Assembly (NCBI GenBank): GCA_036275365.1
Contig: DASUDX010000135.1
Span: 47,733-111,732, forward strand
Origin: DASUDX01 sp036275365
GTDB taxonomy: Bacteria; Pseudomonadota; Gammaproteobacteria; Nevskiales; Nevskiaceae
Reading direction: 5' to 3'
Length of the DNA: 64,000 bases
A program made the translations under genes and the position numbers. Shown here in pieces: positions 23,574-31,025 of this stretch. Within the stretch, counting starts at the first letter, position 1, and each line of letters starts with the position of its first letter. The notes under the pieces were generated by a model. That model was not told where the DNA came from. It was given only the letters and a program-made list of their open reading frames with translations, and searched no databases.

Positions 23574-24784
23574 TCGCGGCGGTGCTGCTGCTGGCCGCGG
23601 GCACCGCCCGCGCCGGCATCGTGTTCACCCCGCATGTGTCCGAGTACGCCCGCCTGCCGGCCGGGCAGTACAGCGAGTTCACCCTGATCGGCACCCAGAT
23701 CGAATCGATCTACGACCGCAATGGCGATGAGATCGAACTCGGCGTGCCCTTCGTGCCGCCGGGGGACAGCACCGATGCCTTCCTCGCCCTGGCCAAGTTC
23801 CTCTGGATCGGCAATCTGTTCCGCGACAGCGACTGGGGCTTTCTCGCCGACCGCCCGCAGTTCTGCCGGCTGATCGGCACCGTCGGCTACCAGCAGAACA
23901 CCGGGGCGATCGCCGCCCGCGCCCGCCTGTTCAACCAGCGCCCGGGGGCCAATGGCCTCGGCGATCTGTTCGGCCTCTGCGGCATCTACGGCCTGGAGCA
24001 CCGCTGGGGGCCGATCAAGGGCAATGGCCTGTTCGCCACCACGGTGAAGATCCCGGTCGGCCGCTATGACACCCAGGCCGCGCTCAATACCGGGACGAAT
24101 TACTGGAGCGTGATTCCCCAGCTGGCCTTCCACGCCGAGGCCTGGGGACGCGTCTACATCGATGGCACCCTGGCCTGGCAGTTCAACGGCGACAACGACC
24201 GCCCCTCCTTCGGCGGACTGACCCCGACCGGCATCGCCGATGTGCGCAATGCCGAGATCAACATCGCCTGGAAGTTCAGCGAGCACTGGTTTGCCGATGT
24301 GGGCTACTCCTTCCGCGAGTCGGTCGGCCCCAACCAGTACGACAAGGTCACCATCAACTTCGAGGACCAGCCGCTGTCGCCGCAAAGCGCCTGCGACAAC
24401 ACCAACAACGGCACCAACATGCTGACCATGGGCTTCGGCCCGGTGGTCTCCCAGGAGCTCTGCGACAGCCCGGCGCTGGACCAGTTCTTCCTGCGGCCGC
24501 GGCCGGGGCCCTACCGCGATCTCGGCGTCGAGGGTCGCCTGCTCACCGCCGGCATCAGCTATGTCTACCGCGCCTCCACCGTGGTGCAGGCGCGCATCGC
24601 CCAGCCGGTGGGCGGCCGCGGCAGCCAGATCGATGTGCTGTTCGATGTCTGCCCGGACGCCGACTGCACCACCACCACCGGCGCCCCGCTGACCTCGCGG
24701 CTGTTCGGCGTGCAGGAGGCGGCGGCGGTGTCGGCCTCGCCCTATCTCGAACTGCGACTGGTGTATCTGCCATGGGCGCCTTGA
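23552..24784 (+). CDS. Outer-membrane beta-barrel protein (phenol-degradation MetA-like), second copy
   Basis: A 410-residue exported protein with signal peptide MSGMRTLVAAVLLLAAGTARA and a barrel-like strand pattern (WSVIPQLAFHAEAWGRVYIDGTLAWQFNGD, AEINIAWKFSEHWFADVGYSF, LTAGISYVYRASTVVQARIAQPVGG, YLELRLVYLPW near the C-terminus). The layout resembles the phenol-degradation MetA-like channel family more clearly than its upstream neighbour does: KIPVGRYDTQAALNTGTNYWSVIPQLAF is characteristic. Four or more cysteines occur in extracellular-loop-like segments (QSACDNT, QELCDSP, DVCPDADC). The start overlaps the preceding gene by 22 bp, and its end overlaps the lipoprotein gene by 13 bp. It may move hydrolysis products across the outer membrane; a second start at 23561 is possible. 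Confidence 0.72.
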   Translation: MSGMRTLVAAVLLLAAGTARAGIVFTPHVSEYARLPAGQYSEFTLIGTQIESIYDRNGDEIELGVPFVPPGDSTDAFLALAKFLWIGNLFRDSDWGFLADRPQFCRLIGTVGYQQNTGAIAARARLFNQRPGANGLGDLFGLCGIYGLEHRWGPIKGNGLFATTVKIPVGRYDTQAALNTGTNYWSVIPQLAFHAEAWGRVYIDGTLAWQFNGDNDRPSFGGLTPTGIADVRNAEINIAWKFSEHWFADVGYSFRESVGPNQYDKVTINFEDQPLSPQSACDNTNNGTNMLTMGFGPVVSQELCDSPALDQFFLRPRPGPYRDLGVEGRLLTAGISYVYRASTVVQARIAQPVGGRGSQIDVLFDVCPDADCTTTTGAPLTSRLFGVQEAAAVSASPYLELRLVYLPWAP

Positions 24785-26208
24785 AGACCCCGCTGGGCCT
24801 GCTGCTGGCGGCGACCCTCTGCGCCGGCTGCGCGCCGCGCGAGATCCTGCTGCCGGCGGTGGGCCTGACCCCGCCGGCCCTGCGCGACTTCCCGCCGGGG
24901 TACACCCCGCCCTATTCCAGCGAGACCGAGCAGCCGATGCCCGGCTTCGGCGGCAGCGGGCCGCTGACCCAGACCCCGATCCTGTTCGTCCATGGCAACA
25001 CCGTCTCGGCGCGCTACTGGCTGCCGGCGCGGCGCCACTGGCTGGAACAGGGGGTGCCGTCCTCGGCGCTGTGGGCCCTCGGCTATGGCTGGGACAATGT
25101 GCGCTACTTCGATTCCGCCGACCTGTCGGTGGAAAGCCTCGACCGCATGGTCACCAGCGTGCTCGAGCATCTCAGCCGCGAAAACGGCCGCACCGTGCAT
25201 CAGCTCGATCTGATCGGCCACTCGCTGGGGGTGACCCTGGTGCGCCAGTGGCTCAAGCAGACCAACAGCTGGCACAAGGTGCGCAACTTCATCGGTGCCG
25301 CCGGCGCCAACGACGGGGTGTGGACCGCCAGCGCCGACTCGCGCGGCCAGAACCGCGGGGTCGCCTTCGAGCTGCACCCGGGCAGCCCCTGGCTGGCCCA
25401 GCTCAACCGCGGCGGCGAAACCCCCGGCCCCACCCGCTACCTGACGCTGTACGACGGCACCGGCTGGGGCGATGTGCTGTTCCCGCCGGGCTTCGAGGAC
25501 AGCTCGGCGCTGGAAGGCGCCGACAACCTCGCCTACAACCGCGTGCACGGCACCCACTTCGATCATCTGGAGCTGCCGCGGGTGCCGGAGACCCTGGACG
25601 CGATGCTGGCCTGGCTGCGCGAGGCCCCGGAGCCGCTGCCGCAGGCGAGTCCGCCGCGGGTGCTGCAAAGCGGCGATCAGCTGCGGCCGGAGCCGGCCGA
25701 GGCGCGGCTGCACTGCGCCACCCAGGGTCGCTGGCCGCATCGCCGCAGTGCCGCCCTGGCCGAGGTGCGGATGAGCCCGCGCACGCTCTACCACTGCTAT
25801 GCCCGGCATCCGCAAACCCATCTGAGCAGCCCGATCGGCCATTTCTTCGTGCGCGAGGCGGCGACCGGCGCGGGCCCTCTGACCCTGAGCGCCAGCGTGC
25901 CGGCCGGGGCCTACGAGCAGCCGCTGGAGGTGGCGCTCAGCGCCAGCGATCCCGCGGCCTGGATCGTCTACAGCACCGCCGGCCGCCTGCCGGAAAGCGG
26001 CGCCCCGCTCTACCAGGCGCCGGTCTACATCGCCGGCCCGCTGACCCTGGTGGCCCAGGCCTTCAGTGCCGATGGCCGGGTCAGCGAGCCGCTGAGCCTG
26101 CGCTACGACATCAGCCTCGAGCTGATCGATGCCCGCCACGCCCTGCGCCGTCAGTTCGAGGCCGATGCCGAGCCCGACTATGCCGCCCGCCGCGGCAAGG
26201 GCCGCTGA
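24772..26208 (+). CDS. Lipoprotein lipase/PHB depolymerase-like hydrolase with CHB_HEX-type C-terminal domain
   Basis: A 478-residue exported hydrolase. The N-terminus has a lipoprotein-type signal (LLLAATLCAGC, cysteine about residue 20). The alpha/beta-hydrolase domain shows the oxyanion segment TPILFVHGNTVSARYW, the nucleophile elbow LIGHSLGVTLVRQWLKQTNSWHKVRNFIGAAGAN and a C-terminal His in NRVHGTHFDHLELP. The stretch after the elbow (NSWxKVRxFI..AG) resembles extracellular PHB depolymerase PhaZ7 and related class-2 lipases. Residues about 370-455 (AAWIVYSTAGRLPESGAPLYQAPVYIAGPLTLVAQAFSADG) look like a chitobiase/beta-hexosaminidase C-terminal domain, often found in surface hydrolases. 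I infer cell-surface hydrolysis of polyester or lipid ester; the substrate is unproven. Confidence 0.8.
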   Translation: MGALKTPLGLLLAATLCAGCAPREILLPAVGLTPPALRDFPPGYTPPYSSETEQPMPGFGGSGPLTQTPILFVHGNTVSARYWLPARRHWLEQGVPSSALWALGYGWDNVRYFDSADLSVESLDRMVTSVLEHLSRENGRTVHQLDLIGHSLGVTLVRQWLKQTNSWHKVRNFIGAAGANDGVWTASADSRGQNRGVAFELHPGSPWLAQLNRGGETPGPTRYLTLYDGTGWGDVLFPPGFEDSSALEGADNLAYNRVHGTHFDHLELPRVPETLDAMLAWLREAPEPLPQASPPRVLQSGDQLRPEPAEARLHCATQGRWPHRRSAALAEVRMSPRTLYHCYARHPQTHLSSPIGHFFVREAATGAGPLTLSASVPAGAYEQPLEVALSASDPAAWIVYSTAGRLPESGAPLYQAPVYIAGPLTLVAQAFSADGRVSEPLSLRYDISLELIDARHALRRQFEADAEPDYAARRGKGR

Positions 26209-26228
26209 AGCCGCCACCGGAGACTCGC

Positions 26229-26975
26229 TTGTCCTCTTCCGCACCGCTTGCCCTGGTCACCGGCGCCCTCGGCGCCATCGGCGCCGAATGCCTGCGCCAG
26301 CTGATCGCCACCGGCCATCGCGGCATCGCCCTGGATCATCCCGCCGCGGCCAGCCGCGAGGCGGCCTGGCGCGAGGATCCCCGGCTCGCCCCGGTGCCGG
26401 CCTACTTCTGCGATCTCGCCGATGCCGCGGCGAGCCGCGAGACCCTGACCCGGATCGAGGCCGAGCAGGGGCCGGTCTCGGTGCTGGTGAATGCCGCCGG
26501 CATCACCCGCGACGCCCGCTTCAGCAAGATGAGCGTGGAGCAGTGGCGGGCGGTGCTCGGCGCCAATCTCGACAGCGCCTTCAATGCCTGCCATCCGCTG
26601 TTTCCCGGGATGTGCGCACGCGGCTTCGGCCGCATCATCAACCTGAGCTCGGTGAACGGCCAAAAAGGCCAGTTCGGCCAGACCAACTACGCCGCCTCCA
26701 AGGCCGGTCTGCACGGCTTCACCATGTCCCTGGCCCAGGAGGGCGCCGCCTGCGGGGTCACCGTCAACACCGTCTCCCCCGGCTATGTGGCGACGCCGAT
26801 GACCGCGGCGATCAAGCCCGAGGCGCTGGAGCGGGTCAAGGCGCAGATCCCGCTCGGCCGCCTCGCCGAGCCGCGCGAGATCGCGCGGGTGGTGGCGTTT
26901 CTCGCCGAGGCCGACTCCGCCTATCTCACCGGGGCCAACATCCCGGTGAACGGCGGCCTCTACATGAGCTTCTGA
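26229..26975 (+). CDS. phaB: PhaB-type acetoacetyl-CoA reductase (SDR)
   Basis: A 248-residue short-chain dehydrogenase. The NADP(H)-binding TGALGAIGAECLRQL, NAAGITRD and the catalytic Ser (INLSSVNGQKGQFGQ) with Tyr/Lys (NYAASKAG) are present. The stretch SSVNGQKGQFGQTNY followed by KAGLHGFTMSLAQE is nearly diagnostic of PhaB, which reduces acetoacetyl-CoA to (R)-3-hydroxybutyryl-CoA, or runs the reverse oxidation. The N-terminal dinucleotide motif is GALGAIG rather than GGMGGIG, and an unusual HPAAASREAAW segment replaces the usual specificity loop, so cofactor choice is unsure. The start is TTG at 26229 preceded by GGAG. The gene is 20 bp after the lipoprotein hydrolase and 4 bp before the MFS gene. 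Confidence 0.85.
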   Translation: MSSSAPLALVTGALGAIGAECLRQLIATGHRGIALDHPAAASREAAWREDPRLAPVPAYFCDLADAAASRETLTRIEAEQGPVSVLVNAAGITRDARFSKMSVEQWRAVLGANLDSAFNACHPLFPGMCARGFGRIINLSSVNGQKGQFGQTNYAASKAGLHGFTMSLAQEGAACGVTVNTVSPGYVATPMTAAIKPEALERVKAQIPLGRLAEPREIARVVAFLAEADSAYLTGANIPVNGGLYMSF

Positions 26976-26979
26976 GCCG

Positions 26980-28191
26980 ATGAGCCAGACCTCTCCGCGC
27001 TACGCCCTGGCGGTGGCCGCCGCCGCCCTCGGCTACTTCGTCGATCTCTACGACATCGTCATCTTCGGCGTGGTGCGGGTGGCCTCGCTCACCGAGCTCG
27101 GCATCACCGGCGAGGCCAACACCGCCTGGGGCATCCATCTGCTCAATCTGCAGATGATCGGCATGCTGATCGGCGGCTTCTTCTGGGGCTGGGTGGGCGA
27201 CCGGTACGGCCGCCGCTTCGCGCTGATCGCCACCATCACCCTCTACTCGCTGGCCAACATCGCCAATGCCTTCGTGGTCACCGTCGAGCAGTACGCGCTG
27301 CTGCGCCTGCTCGCCGGCATCGGCCTCGCCGGCGAGCTGGGGGCCGGGGTGACCCTGATCGCCGAGACCCTGCCGGCGCGGCTGCGCGGCTACGGCACCA
27401 CGGTGATCGCCTTTCTCGGCCTGTGCGGGGCGCTTACCGCCAGCCTCACCGGCGGCGAGCTGCACTGGCGCTGGGCCTATGGCCTGGGCGGTGGACTGGG
27501 CCTGCTGGTGCTGGCCCTGCGGATGGTGGTGCTGGAGGAGTCCGAAACCTATCGCGCCAGCCGCGAGTCCGGCCCGCCGGCCTGGCGGGTGCATCTGCTC
27601 AACGCCCCCACCCTGCGCCGCTTCGCCGCGGTGACCCTGGTCGGCGTGCCGATCTGGTACGCCTCGGCGCTGTTCGTCAACCTGGCCCCCGAGTACGGCC
27701 GCCTGCTCGGCTTCAGCGCGCCGCTGACGGTGGCCCAGGTGCTGATGTGGCAGGCGGTGGGCCTGGCGCTGGGCTCGGCCGCCACCGGGCTGATCGGCGA
27801 GTGGCTGCGCAGCCGTCGGCGGGTGATCTTCGTCTGCCTGTGGGCGCTGGCCGCCTTCGTGGTGCTGCTGCTGGAAAGCCGCAGCGCGGCCGGCTACTGC
27901 GCGGTGCTGTTCCTGATCGGTCTCGCCCAGGGCTACTGGACGGTGTTCATCACCCTCAGCGCCGAGCAGTTCCGCACCGAGGTGCGCGCGACGGTGGCGA
28001 CCTCGGTCCCCAATCTGGTCCGCGCCGCGGTGGTGCCGGTGACCCTTGGCCTGCAGGCGCTGCTGCCCCTGCTGGGCCTGAAGACGGCGACGCTGGCGAT
28101 CGGCGCGCTGGTGATCGGCGCCGCCCTGGTCTGCCTGTATCGCCTGCCGGAGACCTGGGGACAGGCGCTGGACCAGCGTCCGCCCGGCTGA
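26980..28191 (+). CDS. MFS transporter (sugar/organic-acid porter-like)
   Basis: A 403-residue inner-membrane carrier with about twelve transmembrane helices. The major facilitator signature between helices 2 and 3 is GGFFWGWVGDRYGRRFAL, and the helix 4-5 region reads RLLAGIGLAGELGAGVTLIAETLPARLRGYG, which places it with the metabolite:H+ symporter/sugar-porter groups that take up organic acids. The first helix begins AAAALGYFVDLYDIVIFGVVR, a DxxD pattern typical of acid transporters. It is the last gene of the operon, 4 bp after phaB, so import of a monomer or acid released outside is a reasonable inference. The exact substrate is unknown. Confidence 0.85.
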   Translation: MSQTSPRYALAVAAAALGYFVDLYDIVIFGVVRVASLTELGITGEANTAWGIHLLNLQMIGMLIGGFFWGWVGDRYGRRFALIATITLYSLANIANAFVVTVEQYALLRLLAGIGLAGELGAGVTLIAETLPARLRGYGTTVIAFLGLCGALTASLTGGELHWRWAYGLGGGLGLLVLALRMVVLEESETYRASRESGPPAWRVHLLNAPTLRRFAAVTLVGVPIWYASALFVNLAPEYGRLLGFSAPLTVAQVLMWQAVGLALGSAATGLIGEWLRSRRRVIFVCLWALAAFVVLLLESRSAAGYCAVLFLIGLAQGYWTVFITLSAEQFRTEVRATVATSVPNLVRAAVVPVTLGLQALLPLLGLKTATLAIGALVIGAALVCLYRLPETWGQALDQRPPG

Positions 28192-28195
28192 GGCG

Positions 28196-28220
28196 GGCGC
28201 CAGCCGGTCAGGCCGGCGCC
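28196..28220. terminator. Stem-loop between convergent MFS and hydrolase genes
   Basis: GGCGCC-A-GCC (28196-28205) can pair with GGC-C-GGCGCC (28211-28220) around a five-base loop with one internal mismatch. It lies just past the MFS stop and overlaps the last codons of the convergent hydrolase gene. No T-run is present, so it is at best a weak bidirectional terminator. Confidence 0.35.
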
Positions 28221-29044
28221 GCCCCGCCGACCCGCAGCTGGCGGCGCAGGAAGGGCAGCACCCGGGCGATGAACCCGGCCGGGTCGTCCACCATCGGCCA
28301 GTGTCCGCAGCCCGGCAGCGGCACCACCTCGGCGTCGAAGCAGACGCTCTGGGCCTGGGCGTAGCGCAGCGGCAGATAGGGGTCGGCCTCGCCCCACAGC
28401 ACCAGCGCCGGCAGTCGCAGCGGACCCAGTGCCCGGGTCAGCGGCTCCACCAGCGCACCCAGGTCCGGCGTGGCCCGGTACAGGCGCAGCACGGCCTGCC
28501 GGTGGGCCCAGTCGGCATAGCCGCTGATCCGCTCGATGAAGGCCTCGGGCAGTGGCCGCGGGTTCTGTGCATTGAGCGCCCGCCGCAGCACCGCCGGCGT
28601 GCTCATCAGCTGGAACAGCTCACCCAGCAGCGGGGTGCGCCAGATCCGCGCGAAGGTATGCCAGCGGTAGTCCGGCAGCAGACCGGTGTTCACCAGCACC
28701 ACGCTGGCCACCCGCTGCGGATGGGCCGCCGCCCAGCTCAGTCCCCAGGGTCCGCCGAAGTCGTGCAGCACCAGATGCACCCGCTCGAGCCCGAGCTGGT
28801 CGACCAGGCGGCCGATGAAGGCGGCATAGCCGGGCACGCTCCAGTCGAAGCGCGCCGGCCGCTCGGAGCGGCCATAGCCCGGCAGATCCGGCGCCACCGC
28901 GCGGGCAAAGCCGCCGATCGCCGCCATCAGCTCGGTCCAGTCGTCGCTGGGGCCCGGATTGCCGTGCAGCAGCAGGACCGCCTCGCGGGCGTCCGGGTCA
29001 CCGGTCTGGCGGATGAAGGTCTGGATGCCGTCGATGCGCTGCAG
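28208..29044 (-). CDS. Alpha/beta hydrolase, haloalkane-dehalogenase/epoxide-hydrolase-like
   Basis: An alpha/beta hydrolase whose nucleophile elbow is VLHDFGGPWG, with Asp in place of Ser, as in haloalkane dehalogenases, epoxide hydrolases and OleB. The acid is probably in LWGEADPYLP and the histidine in GCGHWPMVDDP. The first ATG (28927) would remove the essential oxyanion motif, but the frame continues upstream through LLLHGNPGPSDDWTEL. That extension has no ATG, GTG or TTG before the stop; the best start is CTG at 29044, with GGGAG eight bases upstream, giving 278 aa (IDGIQTFIRQTGDPDAREAVLLLHG). The gene converges with the KAS III operon. Substrate unknown; an ester, epoxide, halide or beta-lactone are options. 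Confidence 0.78.
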   Translation of the reverse strand: MQRIDGIQTFIRQTGDPDAREAVLLLHGNPGPSDDWTELMAAIGGFARAVAPDLPGYGRSERPARFDWSVPGYAAFIGRLVDQLGLERVHLVLHDFGGPWGLSWAAAHPQRVASVVLVNTGLLPDYRWHTFARIWRTPLLGELFQLMSTPAVLRRALNAQNPRPLPEAFIERISGYADWAHRQAVLRLYRATPDLGALVEPLTRALGPLRLPALVLWGEADPYLPLRYAQAQSVCFDAEVVPLPGCGHWPMVDDPAGFIARVLPFLRRQLRVGGAAPA

Positions 29045-29125
29045 GGTCGCGCTCCCGGTGAGCGGCCCGCCGGCGGCGGACCTTGCTCTCCGGACTGTAG
29101 CGCAGCGCCCGGCAGGGCCGGCGGA

Positions 29126-29554
29126 TCAGGCGGCGGCCGGAGTCGCCGCCGCCTCGGCGCCCTGCAGCATCACCCCGGCCAGCAGGCCGTAGGCCGCGGT
29201 CCAGGCCTCGCGCAGCTCATCGGTGAAGGCCGCGCCAAGGCCCTGCTCTAGGGTCCACAGCAGGCTCGCCGCCACCATCGGGTAGTGCTCGGCGCGTACG
29301 CCGTACTGGCGGTGGCGGTCGCCCAGCCGGCGCAGGGTCGGCACCAGCGCCGGGGCCATGTGCAGGCCCCGCACGGCCAGGGCCAGGGTCTGCATCAGCA
29401 TCTGGCCCTGGGTCCTGATCTCCCCGCGGAACAGCGGCCGCAGCTCCGGGTGCTGGGCGAACAGATGACCGTAGAACTGGGCGGCCACCGCCTCGGCCTG
29501 CGGGGCCACGGCTTCGAAGGAGGTCTGGACGGCGTGAATCTGGGCAGGGGTCAT
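29126..29554 (-). CDS. Single-domain globin
   Basis: A 142-residue globin-like haem protein. The pattern MTPAQIHAVQTSFEAVAPQAEAVAAQFYGHLFAQHPELRPLFRGE is the standard A-C helix start with the conserved Phe and Pro (HPELRPLF), and the proximal histidine is probably in VRAEHYPMVAASLLWTLEQGLG (F helix, about residue 93). The C-terminal helix has the DELREAWTAAYGLLAGVM pattern. It lacks the flavin reductase domain of flavohaemoglobin, so an oxygen- or nitric-oxide-related role would need a separate reductase. The C-terminus is Ala-rich (EAAATPAAA). It lies between the hydrolase and MFS genes on the same strand, with gaps of 81 and 86 bp. Confidence 0.88.
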   Translation of the reverse strand: MTPAQIHAVQTSFEAVAPQAEAVAAQFYGHLFAQHPELRPLFRGEIRTQGQMLMQTLALAVRGLHMAPALVPTLRRLGDRHRQYGVRAEHYPMVAASLLWTLEQGLGAAFTDELREAWTAAYGLLAGVMLQGAEAAATPAAA

Positions 29555-29640
29555 GGCGGCTCACCAGGGGCAATGCCGGCCTAGCGGCCGGGCCCGGCGC
29601 GACCGCAGCCTCGCCCCGACCAGCGGTGCGCCGGCCCGCC

Positions 29641-30930
29641 TCAGCGGCGGTCGTGGACGAAGCGGCGGGCGGCCATCAGCAGACTCAGACCGGTGGCGGC
29701 GATCGACAGCGGAATCGCCAGCGCCAGCGCCTGCTGCAGACCCAGCGCACGATGGCTGGCCGCCAGCTCGCGCAGCCCCTCGGCCGCGGCGGCCTGGGCG
29801 GCGTAGTGATCGGACAGCGCGCCCACCACCAGGGCGCCGAGCGCCCCGCCGAGCAGGTACTGGAAGAAGAAGTAGACCGCCATGGCGGTGGCGCGCAGCG
29901 GCGGCGGCACCACATCCTGGATCGCCGGATAGACGGTGACGAAGTAGAGGAAGTAGAGCAGCCAGCCGAGGCTTAGCAGCACCGTCAGCAGGGTCACCGC
30001 CCCGGCCGGCTGCACCAGGCCCAGCGCCAGCAGCGGGGTTGCCAGCAGCAGGGCCAGGGCACCGAACAGCAGGCGGCCGCGGGGATAGCGCTGATGCAGA
30101 CGATCGGCCAGCACCCCGCCCAGGGTCAGACCGAGCAGGCCGGTGGCGCCCAGCACCACCGCCGAGATCACCCCGGCCTGGGCCACATCCAGCCCGTGCA
30201 CGCGCACCAGCAGGGCCGGCAGAAAGGTGTTGAGCGCATACGCCGCGAAGTTGATCGCCGCGCCCGAGGCGATGATCCACCACAGCGTCGGAATCGCCAG
30301 CAGGCTGCGGAAGGGTCGTTCCGCGCTGCGGTCGGCGGCCGTCGGCTGGCGCTCCTGGGCGCCGCGCCGCGGTTCATGGAGAAACCAGGCCAGCACCGCC
30401 ACCAGCAGGCCGGGGATCATCGCCAGCAGGAAGGGCATGCGCCAGCCGTAGCGCTGGGCCAGCCAGCCGCCGAGGGCGAAGCAGGCCAGCGAGCCGATCG
30501 GCAGGCCGAGCATGAACAGACCGAGGGCGCGGGCGCGCCGCTCGCTGGGGTAGAGATCACCAATCATCGAGTTGGCGGCCGGTGCGCAGCTGGCCTCGCC
30601 GATGCCCACCGCCAGCCGGGCCACCACCAGGCCGGCGAAGCTGCTGACCCAGGCCGCCGCGCCGGTGGCGACACTCCACAGCGCCACCCCGCCGGCCAGG
30701 ATGCGGGTGCGCGGCAGGCGATCGGCGAGCCGCCCCAGCGGAATCCCGGCCAGGGCGTAGACCAGGATGAAGGCGGTGCCGAGCAGACCGAGCAGGGTGT
30801 CGGACAGCCCGAACTCCTCGCGCAGCGGTTCCAGCACCACGCCGGGCAGGGCGCGGTCGAAGAAATTGAGGAAGTTGATCAGGAACAGCACGAACAGGGT
30901 GTAGCCAGCGCTGGCGGTGCTGCGGGTCAT
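29641..30930 (-). CDS. MFS transporter (spinster-like)
   Basis: A 429-residue inner-membrane carrier with about twelve helices. The helix 2-3 signature is ALAGIPLGRLADRLPRTRILAGG and the N-terminal VLFLINFLNFFDRALPGVVLEPLREEFGLSD resembles the spinster/ACS-like branch of the major facilitator superfamily, commonly found near lipid, steroid or aromatic acid degradation genes. ARLAVGIGEASCAPAANSMIGDLYPSERRARALG in the helix 4-5 region agrees with that grouping. The substrate cannot be predicted. It runs on the same strand as the globin and hydrolase genes and is divergent from the methyltransferase gene. Confidence 0.85.
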   Translation of the reverse strand: MTRSTASAGYTLFVLFLINFLNFFDRALPGVVLEPLREEFGLSDTLLGLLGTAFILVYALAGIPLGRLADRLPRTRILAGGVALWSVATGAAAWVSSFAGLVVARLAVGIGEASCAPAANSMIGDLYPSERRARALGLFMLGLPIGSLACFALGGWLAQRYGWRMPFLLAMIPGLLVAVLAWFLHEPRRGAQERQPTAADRSAERPFRSLLAIPTLWWIIASGAAINFAAYALNTFLPALLVRVHGLDVAQAGVISAVVLGATGLLGLTLGGVLADRLHQRYPRGRLLFGALALLLATPLLALGLVQPAGAVTLLTVLLSLGWLLYFLYFVTVYPAIQDVVPPPLRATAMAVYFFFQYLLGGALGALVVGALSDHYAAQAAAAEGLRELAASHRALGLQQALALAIPLSIAATGLSLLMAARRFVHDRR

Positions 30931-31025
30931 CCGTCTCTCCTCGGGTCGAGAGCCCTCTGCCGGGGCCCTGCCCGCACCATAGCGGCCCGCCGGCCTGGCG
31001 GCGAGCGGCGCGGGCTTGGTCTACC

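Noticed and set aside
19877..29044. OleABCD long-chain olefin cluster (KAS III-like, AMP ligase, SDR, Asp-nucleophile hydrolase).
   Set aside because: The reductase is PhaB-like rather than the extended-SDR OleD, the ligase lacks OleC-specific resemblance that I can recognise, the hydrolase is on the opposite strand, and transport/depolymerase genes dominate.
28208..29100. Frameshifted or truncated hydrolase pseudogene.
   Set aside because: The upstream frame continues without interruption through the essential N-terminal motif, and a CTG start with a good ribosome-binding site explains it, so I treat it as intact.
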